From: Chlorogloeopsis sp038404745
Lineage (GTDB): Bacteria; Cyanobacteriota; Cyanobacteriia; Cyanobacteriales; Nostocaceae
NCBI RefSeq assembly: GCF_038404745.2
Contig: NZ_JAYKTT020000017.1
Coordinates: forward strand, 164,222 to 228,221
DNA length: 64,000 bases
Direction of reading: 5' to 3'
Shown here: in pieces, positions 1-9,165 of the stretch
Layout of the letters: every line of letters begins with the position of its first letter
How positions within the stretch are numbered: position 1 is the stretch's first letter
Notes under the pieces: generated by a model
Databases searched by the model: none
Told to the model about the DNA's origin: nothing
Seen by the model: the letters and a program-made list of their open reading frames with translations, nothing else
Program-made: the position numbers and the translations under genes

Positions 1-1154
1 CAGGTAATTAAAATATAAAAAATGATGGCATTAAATAAACCTTCATTTAGCAATCCTACCTGTTTACCATACAGAGCTATTACTAATACTAAAGCTGCGC
101 GAGACATTGTTAAGCCTAAGATTGTCATTACCTCTGCAAAGGAGTAGTGAAAAATAAGCCCAGCAATCCAAGCTGCAAGGAATTTACCGCCCACTGCTCC
201 TGCTACTACCACAAGGGCAAGTCCTAAATTTTCTGGATGAGTAAATAAAATCCGTGGATTAGATAGAATGCCCACGGAAATTAAAAATGCAGGAATAAAT
301 AAACTATTTCCGATAAATTCAACCCGTTCCATTAAAGATTTTTCGTTCTTAATAAGAGGATTTAAAGATAATCCAGCTATAAAAGCTCCGACAATAGAAT
401 CAACACCTAGTAAGAGTGCAGCACTTGCTGTTAAAAATAGACTACTGAGAATGAAGATAAATTGATTTCTCAAAGATGGTATTGATTGATTGAAAAGAAA
501 ACGCCGTCCAAATTTAGGTATACCCCAAAGACAGATTAAAACTAGTAACGGTAACAGAATCAGTAACTTAATCCACAGGAGAATTCCGACGTTACCACCA
601 GCGATCGCTTGCACAATTGATAAGCCACTTAGGGTAAGAATTGATGTAACGATTGTGCCGCCAATCGCAACTGCAACTGCTTCTTTTTGCACGATTCCCA
701 ACACGGTCACGATTGGATAAGAAACCAAAGTATGAGGAGAGTACAGAATTCCTAAAAGTGCGCTACCTAAAAAGCTCGTTGTCAGCCAATGACCGCATAC
801 AATCCCTACTGTTAAGGGTAGACCAAATGTGAGCAATCCAAAAATTAGCGATCGCACTCCCACTTGTCTAAATTTACTTAAATCCATTTGTAAGCCTGCT
901 AACAACATAATGTAAAGCAGACCAATTTTTTCTAATAAAATTAATTGGCTGTCTCGCGCTAAGATCCCTAGAACATTGGAACCTAAAATAGCACCTAAAA
1001 TAATCAGTACAACTAAAGGTGGCAGATGCAGCAGTTTGGCAATTAGGGGTGCTGTAGCGATCGCTAACAATAAAATACAAAAAATATAAACTGGATCGGT
1101 TAATGGTAATGGGGTGCCAGAAGCAGTATTAACAGCGAATAATGATGATAACAA
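1..1154 (-). CDS. Cation:proton antiporter, CPA2/KefB-like (3' end beyond the window)
   Basis: Read directly from the reverse strand: about 384 codons stay open to base 1, so the C-terminus lies outside the window. The protein is a chain of hydrophobic helices broken by short charged loops. It contains 'LLAGLQMDLS', typical of the early helices of CPA2 Na+/H+ or K+/H+ exchangers, and later 'VGAFIAGLSLNP' and 'GKFLAAWIAG'. It should exchange H+ for Na+ or K+ across the plasma or thylakoid membrane. I place the start at a TTG at 1154, preceded by GAGAG. The frame is closed upstream by TGA at 1191-1193 and has no ATG before residue ~95. The ion specificity cannot be read, nor whether a C-terminal TrkA-N or USP domain follows. 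Confidence 0.75.
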   Translation of the reverse strand, partial: MLSSLFAVNTASGTPLPLTDPVYIFCILLLAIATAPLIAKLLHLPPLVVLIILGAILGSNVLGILARDSQLILLEKIGLLYIMLLAGLQMDLSKFRQVGVRSLIFGLLTFGLPLTVGIVCGHWLTTSFLGSALLGILYSPHTLVSYPIVTVLGIVQKEAVAVAIGGTIVTSILTLSGLSIVQAIAGGNVGILLWIKLLILLPLLVLICLWGIPKFGRRFLFNQSIPSLRNQFIFILSSLFLTASAALLLGVDSIVGAFIAGLSLNPLIKNEKSLMERVEFIGNSLFIPAFLISVGILSNPRILFTHPENLGLALVVVAGAVGGKFLAAWIAGLIFHYSFAEVMTILGLTMSRAALVLVIALYGKQVGLLNEGLFNAIIFYILIT

Positions 1155-1259
1155 AGTTAAACTCTCAAAAATTAAAGCTAAATTGTGACTTCACAAGTCA
1201 TAATAGTTATTTCAATCTTTCGATTTGATTTTTCATGATTTTTTACAATATTCCGATAC

Positions 1260-1420
1260 CCTATAAGGGTACGGCTATACAAATATAGACGCCAAAGGCA
1301 GCTACTTACCCTGTGGGAACCCCTACGGGAAACAGAAGCCATTACTCTACGAGAAGCCGGACTACGTCCGTCTACGTGTCTACCGGGAGGGTAGCCTGCC
1401 TCCGCAGGCTAAATTTTCAC
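1260..1420. repeat. GC-rich interspersed repeat with small hairpins
   Basis: This spacer block holds several short palindromes: CCCTGTGGGAACCCCTACGGG-type arms near 1310-1330, and AGCCTGC-CTCC-GCAGGCT at 1393-1410 with a perfect 7-bp stem. Wording such as GTCTACG and CCCCTACGGG recurs near 23280-23410, in the fadN insertion (50480-50500) and near 51610-51640. It looks like a dispersed cyanobacterial repeat family, not a gene. The open frames across it have no coding character. Confidence 0.5.
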
Positions 1421-1475
1421 CTTCCACTTAATTCTCTTTACCAGGTTGAACCCGGTAACGAGGGTTTCAGATTCT

Positions 1476-1554
1476 TCTCTTATTGTCTCCGTCTCCCCTT
1501 ATCCCCGCGTCTTTGCGTCCCCTTCCGCGTCCTAATTTCCTCCTGCCTCCCTCA
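1476..1554. repeat. CT-rich interspersed repeat (CCCCGCGTCTTTGCGTCC type)
   Basis: A pyrimidine-rich run ending at the kinase stop codon, built from variants of TCTCCGTCTCC and CCCGCGTCTTTGCGTCC. Related runs occur at about 6768-6932, 11478-11580, 16096-16150, 26326-26396 and 31201-31305. No gene is visible in it. Confidence 0.55.
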
Positions 1555-3975
1555 CTACCGCTGAAGCAAACTGATGCGTGTGAGAGCATTTTGATAATCT
1601 TTTGTTTTTCCTTGCTCCTGATACAGCTGGGCAGCTTTTTGATAATCTGCGATCGCGCTTTGTTTTTCTCCTAACTGAGAGCGAACGATACCCCTGTTGT
1701 AATAAGCATTAGCTTTATTGGGATTAATGTTGATTGCTTTGGTGTAGTCGTTTATGGCTGCTTGTTTGTCTCCACTGTCTTGGTAAGCTAAACCTCGGTT
1801 ATAGTAGGCAGATTCATAGTTAGGATTAATACGTATTGTCTGTGTGTAATCATCTATAGCTGCTTGTTTGTCTCCTCTTTCTTGATAAACTAGACCACGA
1901 TTGTAATAAGCAAGATAATAGTTAGAGTTAATACGTATTGCTTCAGTGTAATCATCTAGAGCTGCTTGTTTATTACCTAGCTCTGAGCGTGCATTACCTC
2001 GATTGTTATAGGCTGCGGCATATTTGGGATTAAGCCGAATTGCTTGGTTGTAATCTTCAATTGCTGCACGTTGATTTCCTAGATCTTGGTAAGCAAAACC
2101 ACGTTTGAAGTAAGCATCAACGAGACTAATAGTACCCCAATCACTATTGGCTTCAATGGCTCGTGTGTAATCTTCAATTGCTGCTTGTTTATTGCCCAAG
2201 TCAAAGCGGACATTACCTCGACTGTAATAGGCTAGAGAATAGTTAGAATTGATACGAATTGCTTGGTTGTAATCATTTATGGCTGATTGTTTGTTGCCCA
2301 AGTCCAAGCGGACATGACCTCGATTAATATAGGCAGCAGTATAGTTGGGGTTGAGCTGAATTGCTTGGTTGTAATCATCTATTGCTGCTTGTTTGTCGCT
2401 GAAGTCATAGTGACGAACATATCCACGGCTATAGTAAGCTTGATCGAAATTAGCATCCGTTTGAATTGCCTGGGTATAATCTTCAACCGCTGCTTGTTTA
2501 TCTCCTAATTGATAATGGGCATGACCTCGCTTGTGATAGGCTTCGGCATACTTGCGATTAACTATGTCGATTCGGTTGAACGTGAGCGTAAATTCACCAC
2601 CTTCGCGCCCAATTCGCAGAGTAACTGGAGTACCCTCCTTGCCGCTTTGAATTTGCTTAGTTGCTTCTTCTACAGTGATATTTTCAGTCGAATTACCATC
2701 AATTGCCAGAATCTGATCGCCTGCTTTGATTCCTGCCTGTGCGGCTGGAGAATTTTCTTGGACACTGAGAATAGTTAGTGTTTTGGTTTGTGGCTCGCTT
2801 TGCCACTGCACACCAATACCAGCAACTTTTTTAACTAAATAGCGTAATGCTTGGGTGTAATCCTCAATCGCTTTTTTTGACTCCTTTAGCTGATAGTAAG
2901 CATTACCTCGATATAAATAAGCTTCGCCATTGCTGGGATGACTTTGAATAACTTTGTCGAAATCGGCGATCGCTTCCTTCCAGTCTTGTTTTTCAACCTT
3001 TTCTACACCTGCTTTGAAGAATTTTTCAGTTTGACTGGAAACAGAGTTGATATATGCAAGACTTCCTAATCCCCCTAATCCCAAAACCAAAATTGCACCA
3101 CCGAGAATTAACTTGAATTTCCGAGGTGGAGATGGATTTGGCAAGGGAGTTTGCCGTGCAGACAATTTTTGTAAGTCTTGCAGTACTTCATCTACAGATT
3201 GATAGCGATCCATCCAGTGCGATCGCACCATCTTGTCTAAAATTTTTCTCAATTCAGGATTTATCTCTACCAATCCATGCCAAATAACTTCACCTGTACG
3301 CGGATCTGAGGGGAATTCTGTTGGTGCTACTCCACTCAATGCTTGAATTGCTGTTATTCCTAAGGCGTATATATCACTATTAAACTGTGGTTGACCTCTT
3401 AGTTGTTCATCGGGCATATAACCAGGAGTACCAATTACCTGAGTAAAGCTTGTTTGCCCTTGAGCATTAACTACTTGAGTCCGAACTTGTTTAACTGCTC
3501 CAAAATCAATTAGAACTATCTTTCTATCTTTGTGCCGCCGCATCAAATTATTGGGTTTAATGTCGCGGTGAATTACTTGGCATTTGTGTACATAGCTTAA
3601 TACCTCTAGAACATCCTTAACAATCAATTTAACCTCGGTTTCTGCTAATTTCTGATTAGACAGTATTTCTGTATTTAGAGGATAGCCTTCAACTAATTCT
3701 TGTACTAAATAGAATTCGTTATTCTCTTGAAAGTAATCCAGTAGATCAGGAATCTGATCGTGTTGACCTAATTTTTCCAGAGTTCTTGCCTCTGATTCAA
3801 ATAGCTTTTTTGCTTCTTGCAGTGTGTATGGGTCATTACTTCCTGGTTGTAAGTGCTTAACTACACACTGACGACCCATCCTGCGGATATCTTTAGCAAG
3901 GTAAGTTGCGCCAAAAAAACCCCGTCCTAAAGGCTGAATAATCTCGTAGCGCTTGTCTAATACACTTCCTTGCAT
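1555..3975 (-). CDS. Ser/Thr protein kinase with transmembrane segment, PDZ domain and TPR array
   Basis: 806 aa, ATG start. An N-terminal eukaryotic-type kinase domain (about 10-272) carries the glycine-loop 'GRGFFGATY', Lys40, 'HRDIKPNN' (His136, Asp138) and 'DFGAVKQV' (Asp157), so it should be catalytically competent. A Pro-rich stretch and one membrane helix (about 287-309) follow. The outer part starts with a TPR pair (about 318-380), then a PDZ domain (about 385-475, 'AAQAGIKAGDQILAIDG'), then roughly nine TPRs to the C-terminus with repeated 'AIEDYTQAI' and 'AYYNRG'. The layout suggests a membrane sensor that binds peptides or a protein complex on one side and phosphorylates targets in the cytoplasm. 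Ser/Thr kinases with TPRs are common in filamentous cyanobacteria. A PDZ set between TPRs is less usual. The ligand and target are unknown. Confidence 0.9.
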   Translation of the reverse strand: MQGSVLDKRYEIIQPLGRGFFGATYLAKDIRRMGRQCVVKHLQPGSNDPYTLQEAKKLFESEARTLEKLGQHDQIPDLLDYFQENNEFYLVQELVEGYPLNTEILSNQKLAETEVKLIVKDVLEVLSYVHKCQVIHRDIKPNNLMRRHKDRKIVLIDFGAVKQVRTQVVNAQGQTSFTQVIGTPGYMPDEQLRGQPQFNSDIYALGITAIQALSGVAPTEFPSDPRTGEVIWHGLVEINPELRKILDKMVRSHWMDRYQSVDEVLQDLQKLSARQTPLPNPSPPRKFKLILGGAILVLGLGGLGSLAYINSVSSQTEKFFKAGVEKVEKQDWKEAIADFDKVIQSHPSNGEAYLYRGNAYYQLKESKKAIEDYTQALRYLVKKVAGIGVQWQSEPQTKTLTILSVQENSPAAQAGIKAGDQILAIDGNSTENITVEEATKQIQSGKEGTPVTLRIGREGGEFTLTFNRIDIVNRKYAEAYHKRGHAHYQLGDKQAAVEDYTQAIQTDANFDQAYYSRGYVRHYDFSDKQAAIDDYNQAIQLNPNYTAAYINRGHVRLDLGNKQSAINDYNQAIRINSNYSLAYYSRGNVRFDLGNKQAAIEDYTRAIEANSDWGTISLVDAYFKRGFAYQDLGNQRAAIEDYNQAIRLNPKYAAAYNNRGNARSELGNKQAALDDYTEAIRINSNYYLAYYNRGLVYQERGDKQAAIDDYTQTIRINPNYESAYYNRGLAYQDSGDKQAAINDYTKAININPNKANAYYNRGIVRSQLGEKQSAIADYQKAAQLYQEQGKTKDYQNALTRISLLQR

Positions 3976-4403
3976 TTTATTTACCTAGTATAATCGCGCT
4001 TTATTCTCCCTCAGTATTGTGATTTGATGGAGATATATTCACTACCTGAAGGACATAATACCTAAAGGAAATACTATAAACTGTGTCTTTTTCTTAAACT
4101 TGTAATTTATTTTTTGATTTCTGATTAAATCATGTTGTTGATGAAAATCAAACTATTTTTATTACTTTTTAAAATAATTACAGTGGCTAGAGTTGGGTGC
4201 TCTAATACTCCCTACAATCAAGGAATTGCTCGACCACAGCATACGACTGAGAGATGAATTATACAGAAGCGATCTTACAATACAGTGATATCTAGGGCTA
4301 AATATCATCAATGCTTTTCCCAGTCCTTGAGCGCCAACATCGCTCTGAGCAGTGTTGCCTTTAAAATATAGAATGACAGCGATAGGAATCTCACAATCGC
4401 TCT
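3976..4403. other. Spacer between divergent kinase and nucleotidyltransferase genes
   Basis: 428 bases with two divergent promoters expected. I see no gene, structured RNA or clear operator. The centre (about 4090-4180) is AT-rich. Confidence 0.5.
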
Positions 4404-5261
4404 ATGAATCAAGAATTGCCCCAATTCATCAACCATATTGTTTCAAGCTTGCAGTCAATTGAGGGAATTGCAGCGATCGCACTGGGTGGTTCACGGGCAA
4501 GGGGCAACCACACTCACAAGTCAGATGTGGATTTGGGGATTTTTTACAATCCAGAAAACCCACCCGATTTAATTGCTCTCAATCGTCTTGCCTGTGAACT
4601 TGATGATCAGCATCGCGAAAATTTGATGACTGCGATTGGTAAATGGGGAAAGTGGATTAACGGCGGCGGTTGGCTACAGGTAGAAGGTGTAGGTGTAGAT
4701 TTTCTCTATCGCGATTTGACAAAGGTCAATCGTGTTATTGATGATTGCCATATAGGACGTATTACTATTGATTATCAACCAGGACATCCTCATGGCTTTG
4801 TGTCCTCTATTTATATGGGGGAAATTGCTATTTGTCAGGCACTTTACGATCCTGATGGAGTTTTAGAAGCTTTGAAGGTAAAAACAAAGCCCTATCCAGT
4901 TGGGCTGAAACAGGCAACTATTGATACTTTCGCCTGGGAAATAAGTTTCTCGCTATTGGTTGCAAAAAAGGCGATCGCACGCAATGATGTTGTTTACGCA
5001 GCAGGTTGTTGTTTCCGTAGTGTGGCGTGTATAAATCAGGTTTTATTTGCGTTTAATGAAGATTACCTGTTGAATGAAAAGGGAGCGACGGCAGTCGCAG
5101 GTAGGTTTGCTATTTGCCCGCAGGACTATCAAAAACGGGTTGAGCGAGCGTTTACACTTTTAACTACCGATGCAAAATCAATCACTGAGGCAATTGCGAT
5201 GATTGAGGCGATCGAGGATGATTTGAGTCAATGGTATGGAAATCGACGCTTAACGATGTAA
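4404..5261 (+). CDS. Nucleotidyltransferase-fold protein (MNT/KNTase-like)
   Basis: 285 aa, ATG start. The N-terminus carries the polymerase-beta nucleotidyltransferase signature: 'LGGSRARG' (Gly29-Ser30) followed by 'SDVDLGIFY' with metal ligands Asp41 and Asp43. A candidate third carboxylate lies in 'GVGVDFLYRD' near residue 102. The family transfers a nucleotide, usually AMP, to a small molecule or protein. Aminoglycoside nucleotidyltransferases and MNT antitoxins share this core. The C-terminal half is helical ('AWEISFSLLVAKKAIARNDV') like the helical domain of kanamycin-type enzymes. No HEPN toxin gene lies beside it, so an MNT/HEPN pair is not supported. The substrate is unknown. The gene stands alone between minus-strand genes. 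Confidence 0.75.
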   Translation: MNQELPQFINHIVSSLQSIEGIAAIALGGSRARGNHTHKSDVDLGIFYNPENPPDLIALNRLACELDDQHRENLMTAIGKWGKWINGGGWLQVEGVGVDFLYRDLTKVNRVIDDCHIGRITIDYQPGHPHGFVSSIYMGEIAICQALYDPDGVLEALKVKTKPYPVGLKQATIDTFAWEISFSLLVAKKAIARNDVVYAAGCCFRSVACINQVLFAFNEDYLLNEKGATAVAGRFAICPQDYQKRVERAFTLLTTDAKSITEAIAMIEAIEDDLSQWYGNRRLTM

Positions 5262-5480
5262 TTTTTATTGCCATCTTCCATTAGTTGCTATGGGAAGTCC
5301 CACTTAAATTTAGTGGTAATTAAATGGCCTGCGAAAATTGAGCATTGGTAAAAGTGTGGTAATACCAAAATGGCGTAAGGAGTTTTGTTTCAAAATTCTA
5401 GACAAGCCTACTAATCAATGGTTTTAATCCAAAATTGGTATAACTTTACCATCTCATGCTCTCGACCTTTTACCTTCTAT

Positions 5481-5915
5481 TTACAACCACTGTCCGCCAC
5501 GGAAGCGCCACTTGGGAAATATAATCCGCATTAGACTTTGCGAAGCAACAAAAACCGCTATCCACACAATACTATAATGCATAACCACCCAGAAAACAGG
5601 TAGTTTTTCTTTGGGAAGAGGAATTGGCAAAAAGCCAAAAATTGCTACTCCACAAACTACAAATATAAATTCCCAAATCCCAGCTAATAGTTGATAAATT
5701 GCTGGCCAGTCTCTATCCCAGCGATTTTTTTGCAGCCGATCATAAACTACATCCCAGACTATGCCAAAAATAGCGACATAAGCAAGAATCCAGAAATAGA
5801 CACTGCCAGGAGGGGAACCAACTAAACCTAAAGCAAAGGGTATGGATACTACTACACCTACAGTTACAAGCAGTAATAATCGAGTTTGCCAGCGGCCAAA
5901 TAATGTGGGTGTCAT
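5481..5915 (-). CDS. Small multi-span membrane protein, unknown function
   Basis: 144 aa from the ATG at 5915. A TTG at 5933 would add six residues, but neither start has a good Shine-Dalgarno. Four hydrophobic segments are visible: about 11-31, 36-55, 82-105 and 112-132. Short charged loops separate them ('YDRLQKNRWDRDWP', 'PLPKEKLP'), and the C-terminus is basic ('FPKWRFRGGQW'). I do not recognise the family. It lies 36 bases downstream of the SGNH hydrolase gene on the same strand, so the two may be co-transcribed. Confidence 0.6.
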   Translation of the reverse strand: MTPTLFGRWQTRLLLLVTVGVVVSIPFALGLVGSPPGSVYFWILAYVAIFGIVWDVVYDRLQKNRWDRDWPAIYQLLAGIWEFIFVVCGVAIFGFLPIPLPKEKLPVFWVVMHYSIVWIAVFVASQSLMRIIFPKWRFRGGQWL

Positions 5916-5951
5916 AGAGCAAGTCAAAAACAAAAAGTCAAAAGATGATGC

Positions 5952-6665
5952 TTAATGGGAATAGGACTTGTGTTGAAAAGTTTCAAGTGCTTCCCAATTT
6001 GTGACATCTTCTAACAAAGCTTGATAGCCTAGTGTATTGGGGTGAAGACCGTCATTACTCAAACGTCTTAACCGCCAATTCTCTCCCCGTTCCATCCATT
6101 TTTGAAAAATATCGAGATAGGGAATTCCGTGTTTTTGGCAAGCAAGTCGAGTCGCTTCTTTGTAACGAAACTGATCGGCGTGATTGTAATAGAAACAATC
6201 GAGGAATGGCATTTTTGCTTCGTCAACTGGTACCATACCCACAAATAGCACTGGACAGAGTTGTTGTGCCTGTTCTAGCAGAGAAGAGATTTCGACATCA
6301 AAAATGGCAAAGTCTGTGTAATTGCGTCCATTCTCACGACCTAGCCGCGCGGAGTCATTCACACCGACTGAGAGAATGATCAAGTCGGGAACTTGATTGC
6401 GGAGTTCGCCCCGGTGGCGAAATTCAACTTCTAGTCTTTGAGCGACTTGCTGGACGCGATCGCCTCTGACACCCAAATTATAGAGGACATGACCGGCGCG
6501 ATCGGGTGACATCCACTGCCGCCGCAGTCGCTCAACCCAGCCGCCTCCTTCGGGATCACCAAATCCGTATATTAAACTGTCCCCCAGTGCGACAATCTTT
6601 AAAGGCTGAGTTTCGGTTGGTCTTGTAGACAGTTGCATTGAGGTAGGTACTGAAAATGTCTGCAT
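5952..6665 (-). CDS. SGNH/GDSL-family hydrolase (lysophospholipase L1/TesA-like)
   Basis: 237 aa from the ATG at 6665; an upstream TTG at 6674 is possible. All SGNH blocks are present: 'ALGDSLIYG' (nucleophile Ser30), 'NLGVRGDR' (block II Gly), 'SVGVNDS' (block III Asn103) and 'DGLHPNTLGY' (Asp205, His208). The family hydrolyses esters or thioesters of lipids and carbohydrates. There is no signal peptide, so it should act in the cytoplasm. At about 237 residues it has the size of single-domain family members. Its substrate cannot be inferred from context. Confidence 0.85.
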   Translation of the reverse strand: MQTFSVPTSMQLSTRPTETQPLKIVALGDSLIYGFGDPEGGGWVERLRRQWMSPDRAGHVLYNLGVRGDRVQQVAQRLEVEFRHRGELRNQVPDLIILSVGVNDSARLGRENGRNYTDFAIFDVEISSLLEQAQQLCPVLFVGMVPVDEAKMPFLDCFYYNHADQFRYKEATRLACQKHGIPYLDIFQKWMERGENWRLRRLSNDGLHPNTLGYQALLEDVTNWEALETFQHKSYSH

Positions 6666-6767
6666 ATTAAACAAACAGTATTTTATTTATTTACAAAATT
6701 CTATACATTTCTACACCATAAACAAGTATATTTTCCAGCTCCATGCTACAGATATTGGAGAAATAGG

Positions 6768-6932
6768 GGATAGGGAATCGGGGAAGAGAACGCGGGGACA
6801 AGGAGGTGAGGGAGGTGAGGAAGGTGACGCAAAGAGGCAAAGACGTGGAAGGGGACGCGGGGACAAGGAGAAGGATTTTCTCTCCCACTCTCCCTCTCTC
6901 CCCCTCCTGTTCTGTAACCTGTCCCCTGTAAC
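6768..6932. repeat. CT/GA-rich interspersed repeat block
   Basis: The block runs from GGGGAAGAGAACGCGGGGAC to CTGTAACCTGTCCCCTGTAACC in the spacer between the SGNH and FHA-oxidoreductase genes. Its core, ACAAGGAGAAGGATTTTCTC followed by CCACTCTCCC, is nearly identical to 11540-11575 and, inverted, to 31201-31260 inside the chorismate-utilising gene. A 65-codon open frame across it is repeat translation, not a gene. Confidence 0.7.
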
Positions 6933-6936
6933 CTAA

Positions 6937-8919
6937 CTAGGGAGATTGATTAAATACCCACTTTAGCCACTGTCTGAAGGAACTTACAGGATCTAAGCGA
7001 TGTAGTTTAGGCGCACGGGCAACAGCAAGACTATCCACGGCACAAAGAGCAGCATATTGCAAGCCCAAAAAGCTATCAACTGCTGCATAGGGGCCACCGA
7101 ATGTAATAGTTCCCCCAGCATACATTTTAGCTTTGTTATTCCGCATTTCTACTAACTCAAAATTGTTGGCAACAGCTAAACGTTGCATAGGATTTAGCGG
7201 TAGATTGTAATGTTCAACCAAATCCTTCAATAAAGGACTTTCCTTGACTTTGGCATCTAAGCCAGTGGCATCAATAATAAAATCAACAGCAGGAAGTTGA
7301 ATTTCACCAAAGTCTTTATCTTGAATGTAAGTGATGATGTGCTGCCTGGAGTCTTGCTCTACTCTTGTCACCACAGCAAATTGAATTTTATACCAACCTT
7401 CTGCAATTCCATTGTCTGTAATGCGTTGCCAGTCTAGGCGATCGGCGGTGGTGGTTCCTCCCCAGACTTTATTTGATATTAATTCTTTACGTACATCTGG
7501 AGTTGATTTTTCTAGCATTTCTCGCAATTCTCCACCCCAACAAGCTTTCGGCCAGTTAAATGGTTGCAATTCGATGTGATGCTTGACTGAACGCTGAGAA
7601 CTGCCGTATTTATTGCCTTCCGGTTTAGGCGATCGCATTAAGTGCAAAACAGAAATATTGGGATTCTTCTGTCGTACCTCATAAACGCGCTGCAAAATCC
7701 GAGAAGCAACTATTCCTCGCCCCTGAATCAAAATTCTGCCACCTTGGCGTTCTAATTGCTCGTAGACATGATTGTGTTCTTCATAAGCATTTACAACCGA
7801 CTTGAAGTCTTTGTATTTTTCCCGATAAACTTGCAAGTGGGGAAGAAACTGAAGTGCTGGATAACCAGTAGCTAAGTGTAAATAACGGCACACAAAAAAA
7901 GCATGATTGCCACGTCCGCGTGAATAGGCTAGACAATACCTGCCATCATCAGTTTTACGAATTGCCAACACTCGCCCGAAGCGATACATTGTATCCCAGC
8001 CAATACGCTTTGCCTCCCGGTCTATAGAATCAAATACATTACCAGAACGGGGCGTATAAGTTTCGATCAAGGTAGGTTCAGCAAAAACTTGCCACAGATG
8101 CCTCACAGAATTATTAAGCCTGCCTTTAGTAAAGTCGTGCCAAGCTTCCCGCAAAGCATAACTAGGCCAGCCCCAAATATTATCAGGACAAGAGTCAGAA
8201 TTAGAGCGCAATCTTTCGTGTAAAGGAATCTGTGAATTTTGACATAGAAGCTTATAACGGGCGTATGGCTCTTTATCTATGCCCAGTGCGATAATTTTGT
8301 CAACTGGGACACCACTTATTCTCAGTAAATCTATCCAAACAAAACTACCTAATCCAGCCCCAACTGCTAGGTAGTCTATTTCCTCTACTGGTAAGCCTGT
8401 AGCATGAAGTGCTTGTACAGAAATTTGTTGTTGTTGAAACACCGGAGGCGGAAAATTGCTACTCACTGGTGTCACAGGTTGTTGTGGAGGTAAAGTCGGG
8501 TCTGGTAGGTTGGTATTAGGGTTGAATTGAATAGTAGAATTCCTGCTAGGAACTTGTGGAGGTGGACTGGGTGTAGTGGGAACTGCAAAGCTTAGAGAAA
8601 TTACATAAGGGCCTATTTGTAAAAGATCCCCACTATTAAGAATGGCTTGTGTTTGACGTTGACCATTCACATAAATGCCATTAACACTACCTTGATCGGT
8701 TGCCACTAATTGATCTCGTTCCCACTCAATTAAGGCATGAAAACGGGAAACTTGGTCATGGTTGAGCACCATTCGGGTAACTGGTTGCCCTCGATGTTCA
8801 GCAGGCATTCTTGCAAATTCTCTACCGAATGCAATTGGTGCTCTCAATCTTGGTTCTCGTTGTTCTCCGGTGACTGGTTCTTGCCAAAATAATTGAATTT
8901 CTATAGAACCACTATTCAT
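6937..8919 (-). CDS. FHA domain fused to an FAD/NAD(P)-dependent oxidoreductase-like module
   Basis: 660 aa, ATG start. The N-terminal FHA domain (about 25-112) has the phosphothreonine-binding landmarks Gly32-Arg33, 'VSRFHA' (Ser58, His61) and 'SVNGIYVNG' (Asn80). A Pro/Gln-rich linker (about 113-170) follows. The rest (about 178-650) has a dinucleotide-binding 'VGAGLGSF' (187-192). It also has a second nucleotide-binding-like stretch, 'RILIQGRGIVASRILQ', a late 'FIIDATGLDAKV' and 'MYAGGTITFGGPYAAVDS', the general pattern of flavin monooxygenases and pyridine-nucleotide oxidoreductases. Whether it is an active enzyme is unknown. FHA recruitment suggests control by a Ser/Thr kinase, and one is encoded 3 kb away. 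The next upstream gene also encodes an FHA protein. Confidence 0.75.
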   Translation of the reverse strand: MNSGSIEIQLFWQEPVTGEQREPRLRAPIAFGREFARMPAEHRGQPVTRMVLNHDQVSRFHALIEWERDQLVATDQGSVNGIYVNGQRQTQAILNSGDLLQIGPYVISLSFAVPTTPSPPPQVPSRNSTIQFNPNTNLPDPTLPPQQPVTPVSSNFPPPVFQQQQISVQALHATGLPVEEIDYLAVGAGLGSFVWIDLLRISGVPVDKIIALGIDKEPYARYKLLCQNSQIPLHERLRSNSDSCPDNIWGWPSYALREAWHDFTKGRLNNSVRHLWQVFAEPTLIETYTPRSGNVFDSIDREAKRIGWDTMYRFGRVLAIRKTDDGRYCLAYSRGRGNHAFFVCRYLHLATGYPALQFLPHLQVYREKYKDFKSVVNAYEEHNHVYEQLERQGGRILIQGRGIVASRILQRVYEVRQKNPNISVLHLMRSPKPEGNKYGSSQRSVKHHIELQPFNWPKACWGGELREMLEKSTPDVRKELISNKVWGGTTTADRLDWQRITDNGIAEGWYKIQFAVVTRVEQDSRQHIITYIQDKDFGEIQLPAVDFIIDATGLDAKVKESPLLKDLVEHYNLPLNPMQRLAVANNFELVEMRNNKAKMYAGGTITFGGPYAAVDSFLGLQYAALCAVDSLAVARAPKLHRLDPVSSFRQWLKWVFNQSP

Positions 8920-8993
8920 AATTCTTGGAAATTATAAAATTGTTATCCAGATAATAAATGAGAGCAAAGCAAGCTCAAGTAAAAAGGTCAATC

Positions 8994-9014
8994 GATTTTG
9001 GATTTTGGATTTTG
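8994..9014. repeat. STRR heptamer (GATTTTG) x3
   Basis: Three exact tandem copies of GATTTTG lie in the spacer upstream of the FHA-oxidoreductase gene. Short tandemly repeated heptamers are a hallmark of filamentous cyanobacterial genomes. Confidence 0.7.
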
Positions 9015-9165
9015 GATTGACGCTACAGATGAATCAGCTTGCTCTGCACCATAGCAAGGAATTATTGGTCTAGAAAATTGGTATAGAAAATACTTAAAAA
9101 AGACTAGCATAACAACTTTGTTGTTACCTTTCAATTTATTATTTTCTTTCTTATAACCTGAAGAA

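Noticed and set aside
4404..5261. MNT half of an MNT/HEPN toxin-antitoxin pair
   Set aside because: Neighbouring genes are a kinase and a membrane protein; no HEPN gene is present.
6691..6888. 65-codon open frame upstream of the SGNH gene
   Set aside because: Pure repeat translation rich in Ser/Leu/Pro with no ribosome site.
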